DNA of 64,000 nucleotides from Burkholderiales bacterium (lineage in GTDB: Bacteria > Pseudomonadota > Gammaproteobacteria > Burkholderiales > Casimicrobiaceae): assembly GCA_905339295.1 (NCBI GenBank), contig CAJPFI010000014.1:1-64000 (forward strand), read 5' to 3'. Below are positions 1 to 8,307 of this stretch, one piece after another. The notes below the pieces were generated by a model that saw only the letters and a list, made by a program, of their open reading frames with translations, had not been told where the DNA came from and searched no databases. Position 1 is the stretch's first letter. Each line of letters starts with the position of its first letter. A program made the position numbers and the translations under genes.

Positions 1-2
1 TG

Positions 3-440
3 TTCCACCTCGCCGACCAGGCGGGTGCCCTTCACGACCTGACCGTGATGCTGCAGAAGGAGGTCGTCGCGCGGATGACCGCGGAGCCCGCGACGCCGGA
101 ATACGGGCGGCTCACCGTGATGCTGCAGGTGACGTTCGCGATCGAGCGCCTGTTCACCGTGCCGCCGGGCGCGTTCCGCCCGCCGCCCACCGTCGACTCG
201 GCGGTCGCGCGCCTCGTCCCGCTCGGCTCCGCCGCGCCACCGATCGCCGACCGCGCGCGCTTCGCGCGTGTCGTCACCGCCGCGTTCGGGCAGCGGCGCA
301 AGACGCTGCGCAACGCGCTGTCGGACCTCGTGTCGCCGCAGGCTTTCGCCGCTGCCGACGTCGATCCGCAGCGGCGCGGCGAGACGCTGTCGGTCGCGGA
401 GTTCGTCGCGCTCGCGGATGCCGCGGGGGCGGTGATCTGA
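3..440 (+). CDS. rsmA: 16S rRNA dimethyladenosine transferase RsmA, 3' part
   Basis: RsmA (KsgA) dimethylates two adjacent adenines in helix 45 of 16S rRNA late in 30S assembly. The reading frame enters at base 3, so the start, the SAM-binding motifs and the catalytic region lie outside the window. What is visible is the end of the Rossmann domain (MLQKEVVARM) and the helical C-terminal domain with FRPPPTVDSAV and FGQRRKTLRNAL, both hallmarks of the family. The protein ends at a normal position. Downstream there is no same-strand gene for 1 kb, so it is probably the last gene of its operon. Identification is secure; only the C-terminal half can be judged. Confidence 0.95.
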   Translation, partial: FHLADQAGALHDLTVMLQKEVVARMTAEPATPEYGRLTVMLQVTFAIERLFTVPPGAFRPPPTVDSAVARLVPLGSAAPPIADRARFARVVTAAFGQRRKTLRNALSDLVSPQAFAAADVDPQRRGETLSVAEFVALADAAGAVI

Positions 441-502
441 AGGCGGCGGGCGCGATGCCGTGCGGCGTCGTTCGCCCGAGGCGGGGTGACGCGCGGGAGG
501 CG

Positions 503-556
503 TTACTTCGCCTTCGTCCAGAACGCGTAGGCATCGTATTCATTCATCGCGTGTGC
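503..556 (-). pseudogene. Possible C-terminal remnant of an unidentified protein
   Basis: On the minus strand a frame ends in MNEYDAYAFWTKAK before a stop at 503. These codons look like genuine coding sequence (aromatic residues, ordinary codon use). Immediately upstream, from about 556, the same frame turns into arginine-rich antisense of the neighbouring Bug relic. This looks like the tail of a decayed gene abutting another decayed gene. I do not recognise the family from 17 residues, and it could be chance. Confidence 0.25.
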
Positions 557-560
557 GATC

Positions 561-716
561 GTTGTCGCGCTGCGCGTGCCGCGCGTGCGCGAGCAACTGG
601 TCCGCCAGGGCTTCGAGCCGACCGGGACGACGCCGGGCGAACGCGCGGCGATCTCCGCGGCGGACGCCGCCCGCTGGGCGCCGGTCATTCGCGCGACGGG
701 ATCCCGGGGCGAGTGA
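561..716 (+). pseudogene. C-terminal relic of a Bug/TctC tricarboxylate-transporter binding protein
   Basis: The plus-strand frame from about 561 to the TGA at 714-716 reads LRVPRVREQLVRQGFEP, then TTPGERAAISAADAARWAPV and IRATGSRGE. This is the pattern of the last 45-50 residues of Bug-family periplasmic binding proteins, in which a VR..L..QG.EP..STPEE segment is followed by a W..V helix. No start codon and none of the preceding roughly 270 residues are present, so this is a deletion remnant and not a gene. Bug proteins are very abundant in Burkholderiales, which fits the inferred host. Assignment rests on pattern recognition only. Confidence 0.6.
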
Positions 717-801
717 ATCTTTCGGTGCGGACCGGGCCGCCCCTGTCTCACGTCCCGATCGTTTCCGAACCGACGGAATTCGCTGCGACGAGAGGAAGGC
801 A

Positions 802-862
802 TCGGCCTGAAGGCCGACCCACAGGCAGAGGCGGGAGATTGTGGGTCGGGCTTCAGCCCGAC
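802..862. repeat. REP-like palindrome pair, cluster 1
   Basis: Two units of the window-wide palindrome family face each other: a diverged unit at 802-822 (core TCGGCCTGAAGGCCGA followed by CCCAC) and a canonical unit at 841-862 (GTGG followed by GTCGGGCTTCAGCCCGAC minus the shared G). The asymmetric GTGG/CCAC tails point inward, the usual arrangement in this window. The pair lies 10 bp beyond the 3' end of the thioredoxin gene and could form a large stem-loop acting as transcript end. Confidence 0.85.
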
Positions 863-872
863 GCCCTCGCGC

Positions 873-1433
873 TCAATGCCGCAGCTTCGCACGCGCGTCC
901 GCGAGCGCACTCCCGAGGTACGCGCCGTAGAAGTCCGCGGTGAGCAGGCCCACCACGGGCTCCGCGAGCAGGTTGCCGTCGGCGTCGACGACGACGACCG
1001 TCGGCGCGAGCGTCGCGCCGTAGCGCGCGGCGAGCGCCCGGTGCGTCGTCGCGCGCCCGTCGAAACCGCGCAGCGGCAGGTCGCGGTCGACCTCGACCTG
1101 TCGGAACAGTGCGTCGTCGCGCCACGGCGCTTCGCCGCTCATCGGCACGAGGTATTCGCGCAGCGCTCGCTCGCAGTACGGGCAGTCGTCGCGGTCGAAG
1201 AACAGCAGTATCGGGACGCGCCGCTCGCGGCTCGCGACGCCGTCGGCGCCGAGATCGGCGGCGGGCGGGAGCGCGTGGGCGCGCTCGCGCGACGAACGGC
1301 GGCGCGGCGCGTCGATGCGCGTTCCGTCCTGCGCCCCGGCGACCACCGAGGCTCCCGTCGCCGCGAGTGCTAGAATCGTCAGCAGCGCTCGACGCCTCGA
1401 TCGGTTGGCGCGTACCGTCCGTTCCGGGCCCAC
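873..1433 (-). CDS. Exported thioredoxin-fold protein with CPYC active site
   Basis: A 186-residue thioredoxin-like protein, probably periplasmic. Residues 1-35 form an arginine-rich n-region followed by a hydrophobic stretch ([19 protein letters not shown]), a likely signal peptide. The thioredoxin core begins at [19 protein letters not shown], giving a CPYC redox pair, and the conserved cis-proline loop is seen in [16 protein letters not shown]. The substrate is unknown; SoxW- or DsbC-like disulfide reduction is possible. Its 5' end is only 6 bp from hemC on the opposite strand, and the likely hemC -10 box lies inside its signal-peptide codons, so the two transcripts must overlap. No internal ATG offers a better start. 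Confidence 0.8.
   Translation of the reverse strand: MGPERTVRANRSRRRALLTILALAATGASVVAGAQDGTRIDAPRRRSSRERAHALPPAADLGADGVASRERRVPILLFFDRDDCPYCERALREYLVPMSGEAPWRDDALFRQVEVDRDLPLRGFDGRATTHRALAARYGATLAPTVVVVDADGNLLAEPVVGLLTADFYGAYLGSALADARAKLRH
1371..1376 (+). promoter_or_regulatory. Putative -10 box for hemC
   Basis: TAGAAT preceded by TGC (a TGC-TAGAAT arrangement seen before several genes here) lies 63 nt before the hemC ATG. No convincing -35 hexamer stands 17 bp upstream. The site is inside the divergent thioredoxin coding sequence. Confidence 0.45.
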
Positions 1434-1439
1434 GATTCG

Positions 1440-2378
1440 ATGACCTCCTTCCCGGCGCCGCGCCGCCTCGTGATCGCGACGCGCGAATCCGCGCTGGCGC
1501 TATGGCAGGCCGAGCACGTTCGCGCGCGGCTCGCGGGATTGTATCCGCACACGCATGTCGACCTGCTCGGGATGACGACGCAGGGCGACCGCGTGCAGGA
1601 CCGCCCGCTCGCGACGATCGGGGGCAAGGGGCTGTTCATCAAGGAGCTCGAGGTCGCGATGGCCGAGGGGCGGGCCGACCTGGCGGTTCACTCGCTCAAG
1701 GACCTGCCGATGGAGATGCCCGACGGCTTCGTCCTCGCGGCGGTGACGGCTCGCGAGGACCCGCGCGACGCGTTCGTGTCGAATCGTCACGCGACGCTCG
1801 CGGGCCTGCCGCCGGGCGCGGTCGTCGGGACGTCGAGCCTGCGCCGCGAGGCGCAGTTGCGCGAGCGCCATCCGTCGCTCGTCGTCCAGCCGTTGCGCGG
1901 AAACGTCATCACGCGATTGCGCAAGCTGGACGAGGGCCGGTACGACGCGATCATCCTGGCGGCCGCCGGATTGAAGCGGCTTGGCCTCGGCGACCGCATC
2001 GCGGACCTGATCGACCCCGAGGACAGCCTCCCGGCGGTCGGGCAGGGCGCGCTCGCGATCGAATGCCGCGCCGACCGCCCGGATCTCGTCGACGTGCTGT
2101 CCGCGCTCGGAGACCGGGCGACGACGCTCGCGTCCACCGCCGAGCGCGCGTTCTCGCGCATGCTCTCCGGCAACTGCCACACGCCGATCGCGGCGCACGG
2201 CGACTGGATGGGCGACCGGCTGTGGCTGCGCGGCCTCGTCGCCGCCCCCGACGGGAGCGAGGTGCTGCGAGGCGAGGTCGCCGAACCGGTCGACGACACT
2301 GACGCCGCCGAGGCGCTCGGGCGCGCGCTCGCCGACGATTTCCTCGCGCGCGGCGCGGCGCGGCTGACGGCGGGATGA
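1440..2378 (+). CDS. hemC: Hydroxymethylbilane synthase (porphobilinogen deaminase)
   Basis: HemC condenses four porphobilinogens into hydroxymethylbilane in cytosolic tetrapyrrole synthesis. The 312-residue length is normal. Visible family signatures are [16 protein letters not shown] at the N-terminus, [11 protein letters not shown], the [12 protein letters not shown] substrate-binding arginine motif, and LSGNCHTPI, where Cys246 should carry the dipyrromethane cofactor. The start at 1440 gives the standard N-terminus. The stop overlaps the hemD start in an ATGA, so the two are translationally coupled, as expected since HemD must capture the unstable product. hemX and hemY, usually the next genes, are displaced about 4 kb downstream. 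Confidence 0.97.
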   Translation: MTSFPAPRRLVIATRESALALWQAEHVRARLAGLYPHTHVDLLGMTTQGDRVQDRPLATIGGKGLFIKELEVAMAEGRADLAVHSLKDLPMEMPDGFVLAAVTAREDPRDAFVSNRHATLAGLPPGAVVGTSSLRREAQLRERHPSLVVQPLRGNVITRLRKLDEGRYDAIILAAAGLKRLGLGDRIADLIDPEDSLPAVGQGALAIECRADRPDLVDVLSALGDRATTLASTAERAFSRMLSGNCHTPIAAHGDWMGDRLWLRGLVAAPDGSEVLRGEVAEPVDDTDAAEALGRALADDFLARGAARLTAG

Positions 2379-3184
2379 CGTTCCACCCGCTCGCGCCGCG
2401 CGAGCCGCCGCGCGGACCGCTTTCCGGCATCGGCGTCGTCGTGACGCGACCCGCGCGCCAGGCGGGCGCATTCGCGCAGAAGCTCGCGGCGCTGGGCGCG
2501 ACGCCGATCGCGTGGCCCGCGATCGTGATCCTGCCGCCCGACGATTCCGCGTCGCTCGCGCGCGTGCACCTGGAGCTCGATCGCTACGATCTCGCGTTCT
2601 TCGTTTCGGCGAACGCGGCCGAGTACGGCGCGCCGGCGCCGGGACGCTGGCCGGCGCGACTGCAGGCGTACGCGCCGGGTCCCGGCACCGCGGAAGCGCT
2701 CGCGAGCGTCGGCGTTCCCGGCGCGCGCGTTCCCGAAACCAGCTTCGACAGCGAGGGCCTCCTCGCGCTGCCCGAGCTCGCGGACGTGCGCGGCAGGCGT
2801 GCGATCGTCTTTCGCGGCGACGGCGGCCGCGAGCATCTCGCGCGCACGCTCGCCGCGCGCGGCGCGACGGTCGAGTCCGTGAGCTGCTACCGCCGCGCGG
2901 CGCCCGCCGGCGAGGCGCGCGGGCTCCTCGACGTGCTGCGCGAAGGCCGCGCGCACGCGTTGACGCTGACGTCCGCCGAAGGCGCGGACAACCTGGTGCG
3001 GGCGGCCGGTGACGACGGGCGCGCGCTGCTGGCGCGCATTCCGGCGTTCGTGCCGCATCCGCGCATCGCCGATCGCGTGCGCGCGCTCGGGCTGGACGCG
3101 CGGCTCACGCCCGGCGGCGACGCGGGACTCGTCGCCGGATTGCTAGAATGGGCGCTCGCCCGAACGACGACCGAAGAGGATTGA
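2375..3184 (+). CDS. hemD: Uroporphyrinogen-III synthase
   Basis: HemD closes hydroxymethylbilane with inversion of ring D. The 269-residue protein is poorly conserved, as the family always is, but has the two-domain pattern: an N-terminal [21 protein letters not shown] segment, the interdomain [19 protein letters not shown] strand-helix and a SCYRRAAP motif near residue 170. Position directly after hemC with a 4 nt overlap makes the assignment firm. The 3' end contains a TAGAAT box at 3144-3149 that may start a separate transcript for the following dehydrogenase. Confidence 0.93.
   Translation: MTFHPLAPREPPRGPLSGIGVVVTRPARQAGAFAQKLAALGATPIAWPAIVILPPDDSASLARVHLELDRYDLAFFVSANAAEYGAPAPGRWPARLQAYAPGPGTAEALASVGVPGARVPETSFDSEGLLALPELADVRGRRAIVFRGDGGREHLARTLAARGATVESVSCYRRAAPAGEARGLLDVLREGRAHALTLTSAEGADNLVRAAGDDGRALLARIPAFVPHPRIADRVRALGLDARLTPGGDAGLVAGLLEWALARTTTEED
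3144..3149 (+). promoter_or_regulatory. Putative -10 box inside the end of hemD
   Basis: TTGCTAGAAT within the last codons of hemD, 39 nt before the hydroxyacid dehydrogenase ATG. It matches the TGC-TAGAAT boxes before hemC and hemX, suggesting that the inserted dehydrogenase can be transcribed apart from hemCD. Confidence 0.4.
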
Positions 3185-3188
3185 CCCG

Positions 3189-4139
3189 ATGCCCGCGCCG
3201 GACGTGATCGTCACCGCACCGCTGCCGCCGTTCCTCTACGATCCCCTCAGGGCCGACTACCGCTGCCACGACTGGTACCAGTCGAGCCACAAGCCGGGGC
3301 TGCTCGCGGCGGAGGGCCAGCGCATCCGTGGCCTCGTGCAGGGCGGCGGCACCGTGACGACGACCGAGCTTCTCGACCAGCTGCCGAAGCTCGAGATCAT
3401 CTCGGTGTTCGGCGTCGGCTACGACGGCGTGCCGGTCGACTACTGCCGCAAGCGCGGCATCAAGGTGACCAACACGCCGGACGTGCTCACCGACGACGTC
3501 GCCGACGTCGCGGTCGGCCTGGTGCTGATGACCGGTCGCGGTTTCGCGAAGGCCGAGCGGTTCGTGCGGTCGGGCGAGTGGGAGACGAAGGGTCCGGAGC
3601 TCACGACCCGGCTCGGCGAGAGGCGCGTCGGCATCCTCGGCCTGGGCCGCATCGGCAAGGCGATCGGCCGGCGGCTCGAGGCGATGGGCATGCGGATCGC
3701 CTACACCGGACGCAAGGCGCAGCCCGGTGTGCACTACCGCTTCGTTCCCGACCTGAAGGCGCTCGCGGCGGAGTCGGATTTCCTGATCGTCGCGTGCCCG
3801 GGGGGGGCCGCGACGAGGAACCTGGTCGACGCAGGCGTGCTCGCGGCGCTCGGAAAGAAGGGCACGATCGTCAACATCGCGCGCGGGTCGATCATCGACG
3901 AGCCGGCGCTCGTCAGGGCGCTCGAGGAAGGCACGATCAAGGCCGCCGGCCTCGACGTCTTCGCCGACGAGCCGCACGTGCCGAAGGCGCTCCTCGCGAT
4001 GGACAACGTGGTGCTGCTGCCGCACGTCGGCAGCGCGACGCGCGAGACGCGCCAGGCGATGGGCGACCTGTGCAAGGCGAACCTCGACGCGTGGTTCGCC
4101 GGCAAGCCGCCGCTCACGCTGATCCCGGAGCTTGCCTGA
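3189..4139 (+). CDS. D-isomer-specific 2-hydroxyacid dehydrogenase
   Basis: NAD(P)-dependent reductase of 2-keto acids such as glyoxylate, hydroxypyruvate or 2-ketogluconate; the exact substrate cannot be read from sequence. The 316 residues show the nucleotide-binding motif GILGLGRIGKAIGRR, the catalytic arginine in IVNIARGS (about residue 231), the glutamate in DVFADEP (about 260) and the histidine in LLPHVGSAT (about 279), in the expected spacing. It follows hemD by only 4 nt but belongs to a different metabolism, and sits with a Gfo/Idh oxidoreductase. Together they interrupt the heme cluster and may serve sugar-acid metabolism. Confidence 0.92.
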   Translation: MPAPDVIVTAPLPPFLYDPLRADYRCHDWYQSSHKPGLLAAEGQRIRGLVQGGGTVTTTELLDQLPKLEIISVFGVGYDGVPVDYCRKRGIKVTNTPDVLTDDVADVAVGLVLMTGRGFAKAERFVRSGEWETKGPELTTRLGERRVGILGLGRIGKAIGRRLEAMGMRIAYTGRKAQPGVHYRFVPDLKALAAESDFLIVACPGGAATRNLVDAGVLAALGKKGTIVNIARGSIIDEPALVRALEEGTIKAAGLDVFADEPHVPKALLAMDNVVLLPHVGSATRETRQAMGDLCKANLDAWFAGKPPLTLIPELA

Positions 4140-4197
4140 CGCGCGCGATGTCCCGCACGCGCGCGCCGGACTCGGGACGGTCGAACCCGGAGGCATC

Positions 4198-5271
4198 GTG
4201 GCCCGGTTGAAGATCGGCGTCGTAGGCGCCGGACTGATCGGCCGCCGGCACGTCGCGACGATCGAGACGTCGCCCGAAGCCGAGCTCGTCGGCGTCGCCG
4301 ACACGCTGCCGGCCGACGATCCGTACGTCGCGTCGCTGCGGGTGCCGTATTTCGCGTCGCATCGCGAGCTCCTGGCCGCGGCGAAGCCCGACGCCGTCGT
4401 GATCGCGACACCCAACCGCCTGCACGTGCCGATGGGCGTCGACTGCGCGCGCGCTGGCGTTCACATGATCGTCGAGAAGCCGATCGCCGACACGGTCGCG
4501 CTCGCCTGCGATCTGCTGCGCGAGGCGAAGCGCGCCGGCGTGCGCGTCCTGGTCGGGCACCACCGCCGCTATCACGCGCAGGCGCAGGAGGCGCGGCGGA
4601 TCATCGCGGACGGGAAGCTCGGCAGGCTCGTCGGCGTGAGCCTCCTGTGGGCGGCGCGCAAGCCCGATCCGTACTTCGACACGGCCTGGCGGCGCACCGC
4701 GGGCGGCGGCCCGATCCTGATCAACCTGATCCACGAGATCGACATGCTGCGCTTCCTCGGCGGCGAGATCGCGAGCGTCTCGGGCGTCGTGAGCCACGCG
4801 ATGCGCGGCTTCGAGGTCGAGGACACCGCGGCCGCCGTGCTGGGGTTCGCGAACGGCGCGCTCGGCACGATCCTGTGCAGCGACGCGGCGGCGAGCCCCT
4901 GGACGATCGAGCAGGGGCTGGGCGAGAGCCCGAACTTCCCGTACTCGGGGGAGAGTGCCTACCGCTTCGTCGGCACGGCGGGCTCGCTCGAGTTCCCGGT
5001 GCTGCGCGTCTGGTCGCACCGGGACGCCGCGCGCGCGAACTGGAACGAGCCCATCTCCGCCGGGCCGCTCAAGATCGTCGACCGCGATCCCTTCGTCGAG
5101 CAGGTCCGCCACCTGCGCGCGGTGATCGAGGGGAGCGAGGCGCCGATCGTCTCCGGCGAGGAGGGCGCGCGCACGCTCGCGGCGACGCTCGCGGTGCAGG
5201 ACTCCGCGCGCACCGGCGTGCCGGTCGGCCTCGCCCGCGACTACGCGGCGATCGACGCCGCGACGCGCTGA
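4198..5271 (+). CDS. Gfo/Idh/MocA-family NAD(P)-dependent oxidoreductase
   Basis: A sugar or cyclitol dehydrogenase of the Gfo/Idh/MocA superfamily, 357 residues from the chosen start. Evidence is the N-terminal Rossmann motif KIGVVGAGLIGRRH, the EKP motif with catalytic lysine (IVEKPIADT, near residue 93), and the HEIDMLRFLGGE and long C-terminal sheet segments typical of the second domain. The GTG at 4198 is preferred over an ATG further up at 4132 because GGAGG stands 4 nt before it and the Rossmann strand then starts at residue 4. Substrate unknown; inositol- or glucose-type substrates are common in the family. Confidence 0.9.
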   Translation: MARLKIGVVGAGLIGRRHVATIETSPEAELVGVADTLPADDPYVASLRVPYFASHRELLAAAKPDAVVIATPNRLHVPMGVDCARAGVHMIVEKPIADTVALACDLLREAKRAGVRVLVGHHRRYHAQAQEARRIIADGKLGRLVGVSLLWAARKPDPYFDTAWRRTAGGGPILINLIHEIDMLRFLGGEIASVSGVVSHAMRGFEVEDTAAAVLGFANGALGTILCSDAAASPWTIEQGLGESPNFPYSGESAYRFVGTAGSLEFPVLRVWSHRDAARANWNEPISAGPLKIVDRDPFVEQVRHLRAVIEGSEAPIVSGEEGARTLAATLAVQDSARTGVPVGLARDYAAIDAATR

Positions 5272-5448
5272 CGGGCGCCGCGTCACCCGGGCCGGTGCGA
5301 CGAAGCGGCGTGCCTCCGCGCGCCGCAGCAGCGCCAGGGTGTTGCGCAGCCGCGACGCCACGACGCCGCTCTTCCCGAGCAGCTCCCACGTGCCGCGCTC
5401 GAGCGCTGCTCGCGGCACGACCCACGATGAAACGCGCGCGTCCCGCGC

Positions 5449-6402
5449 CTACGGGTCCGCGGAGGGCATCGGCACGGTCTTCGATGCGGACTGGCCGGGC
5501 CACAGCACCGCCGCGAGCGACGCGAGCACGAACGCGAGCGCGAGCCACTCGGCCGTCCCGGGACGCTCGCCCAGCACGACCATGCCGGCGAACACGCCGA
5601 CCACAGGCACCGGCAGCGACGAAAGCCCCGACACCGCGACCGGCAGCGTGCGCGCGAGCGTGAACCACGCCCAGTGCGCGAGCATGCCGGCGAGGAAGAC
5701 GTTGTAGAGGATCGCGAACCACGCGAGCGGCGAGACGCTCGCGAAGCGGCCGAGGCCGACGTCGTCGAAGAACGGCGCGGCGACCGCCAGCGGCGCCCAC
5801 CCGAGCAGCATCATCCAGCCCGAAAGCGTGTTCTGCGCGATCGGCGGCTTCCACTTGCGCAGCAGCACGGTGCCGATCGACCACAGGATCGCCGCGCCGA
5901 GGATCATCATCGCGCCGAACGGGCTGCGCCGGATCAGCGCGAAGTCCTCGCCCAGCAGCAGCGCCATGCCGACCATGCCCAGCACGAGGCCGGTCACCTT
6001 GCGCCGGTTCATCGGCTCGTGCAGCACGACGAGCGCCACCAGCGTCGCCCACACCGGCATCGTGTAGGCGAGGATCGCGCTGCGTCCGGCAGGGAGTTGC
6101 TGCAGGCCGAACAGAACGAGGCCGTTCCAGCCGGCGATGTTGAAGAACGCGAGCGCCGCGACACGCGGCCACCAGGCGCGCGGGATCGCGATCGATTCCC
6201 CGGACGCGCGCGCGATCGCGAGCAGGCCCACCGCGGCGAACGGCAGCGTCACCGAGCGGAACGTGAGCGGCGGCAGCTCGCTGACACCGAGCTTCAGCAC
6301 CGGCCAGTTGCAGCCCCATATCAGCGCGAGGATCGCCATCGGCAGGTACGCGTGCGACAGCGAATGCGTCACCGCGCGGCCGGCATCCGCGGCCTTCGTC
6401 AT
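5449..6402 (-). CDS. EamA/DMT-family transporter
   Basis: A 317-residue inner-membrane protein with ten hydrophobic segments in two repeated EamA halves, the drug/metabolite transporter layout. The first half starts LPMAILALIWGCNWPVLK and the second FGAMMILGAAILWSIGTVLL; a helix in each half carries the LA.TMPV and SS.LPVPV proline-containing motif. Members export amino acids, nucleosides or other metabolites; specificity cannot be predicted. Its ATG overlaps the TGA of the upstream helix-hairpin-helix gene, so both form a two-gene operon. It ends convergently to the Gfo/Idh gene. Confidence 0.88.
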   Translation of the reverse strand: MTKAADAGRAVTHSLSHAYLPMAILALIWGCNWPVLKLGVSELPPLTFRSVTLPFAAVGLLAIARASGESIAIPRAWWPRVAALAFFNIAGWNGLVLFGLQQLPAGRSAILAYTMPVWATLVALVVLHEPMNRRKVTGLVLGMVGMALLLGEDFALIRRSPFGAMMILGAAILWSIGTVLLRKWKPPIAQNTLSGWMMLLGWAPLAVAAPFFDDVGLGRFASVSPLAWFAILYNVFLAGMLAHWAWFTLARTLPVAVSGLSSLPVPVVGVFAGMVVLGERPGTAEWLALAFVLASLAAVLWPGQSASKTVPMPSADP

Positions 6403-7118
6403 GCCCGCTCGCCGTACTTGCTCTGGTGCAGCGCGCGCGCCTGCACGACCCAGCCGTCGCGGCGGATGCGGCCGGGAAACTCGGCGAGCTTCGCGTCGAA
6501 CGCGTCGATGTCGCGCTCGGACCAGTGCGCGATCTGGCGGAACGACGTGACGCCGAGCTGATGGAGCATGCGCTCGAGCATCGGGCCGATGCCGACGATG
6601 AGCTTCAGGTCGTCGGGCGACCCGGGCCCGCCGAGCAGCGTGGACGGCGCGTTGGTCTCGAAGTCGACGACGAGCGCGCGGTAGCGGGCCGTCTCGGCGC
6701 GCGCATCGGCCAGCGCCGCCAGCAGCGAACGGCGCTCCTCCGCGAACGCCGCGAGGCAGTAGCGCTCCGCCTCCGCGTCGACCAGCCGGGCGCGCAACCG
6801 CGACGCTTCGGCCTCGCCGGCGACGATCAGGCGCGACCTCTCGGCCGCGATCGCGTCGTCCGCCGGCGGCGCGGGTTCGGGCAGGTGGTCGGACGCCGCG
6901 GCCGGAGGAGCCCCGGCGGCGGGGGCGCCGCGCGCGTCGGAGATCGCGGCTTGCGTGAACGGACCTGCCTCGTCCGCGCGCGCGTCGCGGCGGCCCGCGA
7001 TCCGGCCCGCCCGGTACGCGAGCACGATGCCGATCGCGAGGGCGATCAGCGCGAGCAACGTGAGGCCGTTCACCGGGGGAAAAGAGGAGGCGCGCCGGAG
7101 GTGACGCGCGACCGGCAT
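6399..7118 (-). CDS. Membrane-anchored helix-hairpin-helix protein
   Basis: A protein of about 239 residues. From the chosen ATG it has a single transmembrane helix near residues 17-36 (GLTLLALIALAIGIVLAYRAG), an alanine/proline-rich linker, a coiled-coil region rich in Glu, Arg and Ala (about 90-150), and a C-terminal helix-hairpin-helix domain (DDLKLIVGIGPMLERMLHQ followed by LGVTSFRQIAHW). This C-terminal domain occurs in many uncharacterised proteins, where it is often annotated as NADH dehydrogenase 41 kDa-like or predicted DNA-binding. A GTG about 19 codons downstream is an alternative start. Function unknown; stop overlaps the DMT transporter start. Confidence 0.75.
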   Translation of the reverse strand: MPVARHLRRASSFPPVNGLTLLALIALAIGIVLAYRAGRIAGRRDARADEAGPFTQAAISDARGAPAAGAPPAAASDHLPEPAPPADDAIAAERSRLIVAGEAEASRLRARLVDAEAERYCLAAFAEERRSLLAALADARAETARYRALVVDFETNAPSTLLGGPGSPDDLKLIVGIGPMLERMLHQLGVTSFRQIAHWSERDIDAFDAKLAEFPGRIRRDGWVVQARALHQSKYGERA

Positions 7119-7181
7119 TGTAATCCCATCGGATCGAGGGCGCCCCGCGACGCGGCGCCGGAACCGGGCCCACCCCGCTGC

Positions 7182-7187
7182 TAGAAT
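7182..7187 (+). promoter_or_regulatory. -10 box giving a probably leaderless hemX transcript
   Basis: GCTGCTAGAAT stands only 7 nt before the hemX GTG. With the usual 6-8 nt from -10 box to start site, transcription should begin at or next to the initiation codon, leaving no room for a Shine-Dalgarno sequence; none is present. Confidence 0.5.
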
Positions 7188-7194
7188 CCGCCTT

Positions 7195-8268
7195 GTGAGC
7201 ACCCCCCCCGATCGCGTCGAGGAACCCGGTGCCGACGCGCGCGCACGCGCGCCCGCGCCGCGACCCGGGCGGAGGCTCGCCTGGGCGACGATCACGCTCG
7301 TCGCGCTTGCCGCCGCCGCCGCCTGGATCGACGCGAAGCGCGAGCTGGCGGGGCTGCGTGCCGACGTCGCGGCGCGGCTGGCCGCGTCGGACGCGGCGAC
7401 CGCGCAGTCGAAGGCCCGCGACGCGGAGATGGGAGGCGAGATGCGCGAGGTGCAGGCGAAGCTCGCGCTGCTCGAGACCCGGCTCGCCGAGTCGCAGTCG
7501 CAGCAGGCCGCGCTCGAGACGCTCTACCACGACCTCGCGCCGTCGCGCGACGAGCTCGCGGTCGTCGAGATCGAGCAGGTGCTCTCGCTGGCCGGCCAGC
7601 AACTCGTGATCGCCGCGAACGTCCCGGCGGCGCTCGCGGCGCTCCAGCTCGCCGACGGCAAGCTCGCGCGGATCGACCGGCCGAAGTTCGGGCCGCTGCG
7701 CCGCGCGATCGCCGCCGACATGGAGAAGCTGAAGGCGATGCCCTACGTCGACACCGCGGGGCTCGCCGGCAAGCTCGACGCCGCGATCGCGTCGATCGAC
7801 GCGATGCCGCTCGCGCGCGAGGAGAGGCTGCCCGCGCCCGCCGCCGCGCCGCCGCTCGCCGACGCCCCGGCCTGGTCGCGGTTCCTGCGCGAGATGTGGA
7901 CCGACCTCAAGGGCATGGTGCGCGTCGACGTGAGCGACCGGCCGGCGGCGCCGCTCGTGTCGCCGTCGCAGCAGTATTACCTGCGCGAGAACCTGCGCCT
8001 GCGCCTGCTGTCGGCGCGCCTTTCGCTGATCGCCCGCAACGAGTCCGCGTTCCGCGCCGACGTGAAGGCTGCGGACGCGTGGCTGCGGCAGTATTTCGAC
8101 ACGCGCGCGAAGCCCGTGGCCTCGGTGCTCGCGTCGCTGTCCACGATGACGTCGGTGGCGATGCCCGTCGAGGTGCCCGAGCTCACGCGCAGCGTGGAGG
8201 CGGCGCGGACGCTGCGCATCGCGCAGGAGGCGCAGCCGGACGCGCCTCTTCCACGCGGCCGGCAGTGA
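7195..8268 (+). CDS. hemX: HemX-like membrane protein (uroporphyrinogen-III C-methyltransferase family by name)
   Basis: A 357-residue inner-membrane protein of the HemX family. It has a short cytoplasmic N-terminus, one transmembrane helix at about residues 28-45 (LAWATITLVALAAAAAWI), an extended coiled coil (about 45-120) and a C-terminal domain with QQYYLRENLRLRLLSARLSL and DAWLRQYFDT, both typical. Despite the database name it has no methyltransferase fold; its role in heme synthesis is not settled. GTG start with a TAGAAT box just upstream and no ribosome-binding site. It is followed by hemY after 39 nt, the standard pair, but here separated from hemCD. Confidence 0.9.
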   Translation: MSTPPDRVEEPGADARARAPAPRPGRRLAWATITLVALAAAAAWIDAKRELAGLRADVAARLAASDAATAQSKARDAEMGGEMREVQAKLALLETRLAESQSQQAALETLYHDLAPSRDELAVVEIEQVLSLAGQQLVIAANVPAALAALQLADGKLARIDRPKFGPLRRAIAADMEKLKAMPYVDTAGLAGKLDAAIASIDAMPLAREERLPAPAAAPPLADAPAWSRFLREMWTDLKGMVRVDVSDRPAAPLVSPSQQYYLRENLRLRLLSARLSLIARNESAFRADVKAADAWLRQYFDTRAKPVASVLASLSTMTSVAMPVEVPELTRSVEAARTLRIAQEAQPDAPLPRGRQ

Positions 8269-8307
8269 TCCGCGCCCTCCCGGCCCGGGACGCCTGACGC
8301 GTACGCG

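Noticed and set aside
7195-8268. Uroporphyrinogen-III methyltransferase (siroheme enzyme)
   Set aside because: The family name is historical; there is no SAM-methyltransferase domain, only a membrane helix, a coiled coil and the HemX C-terminal domain.
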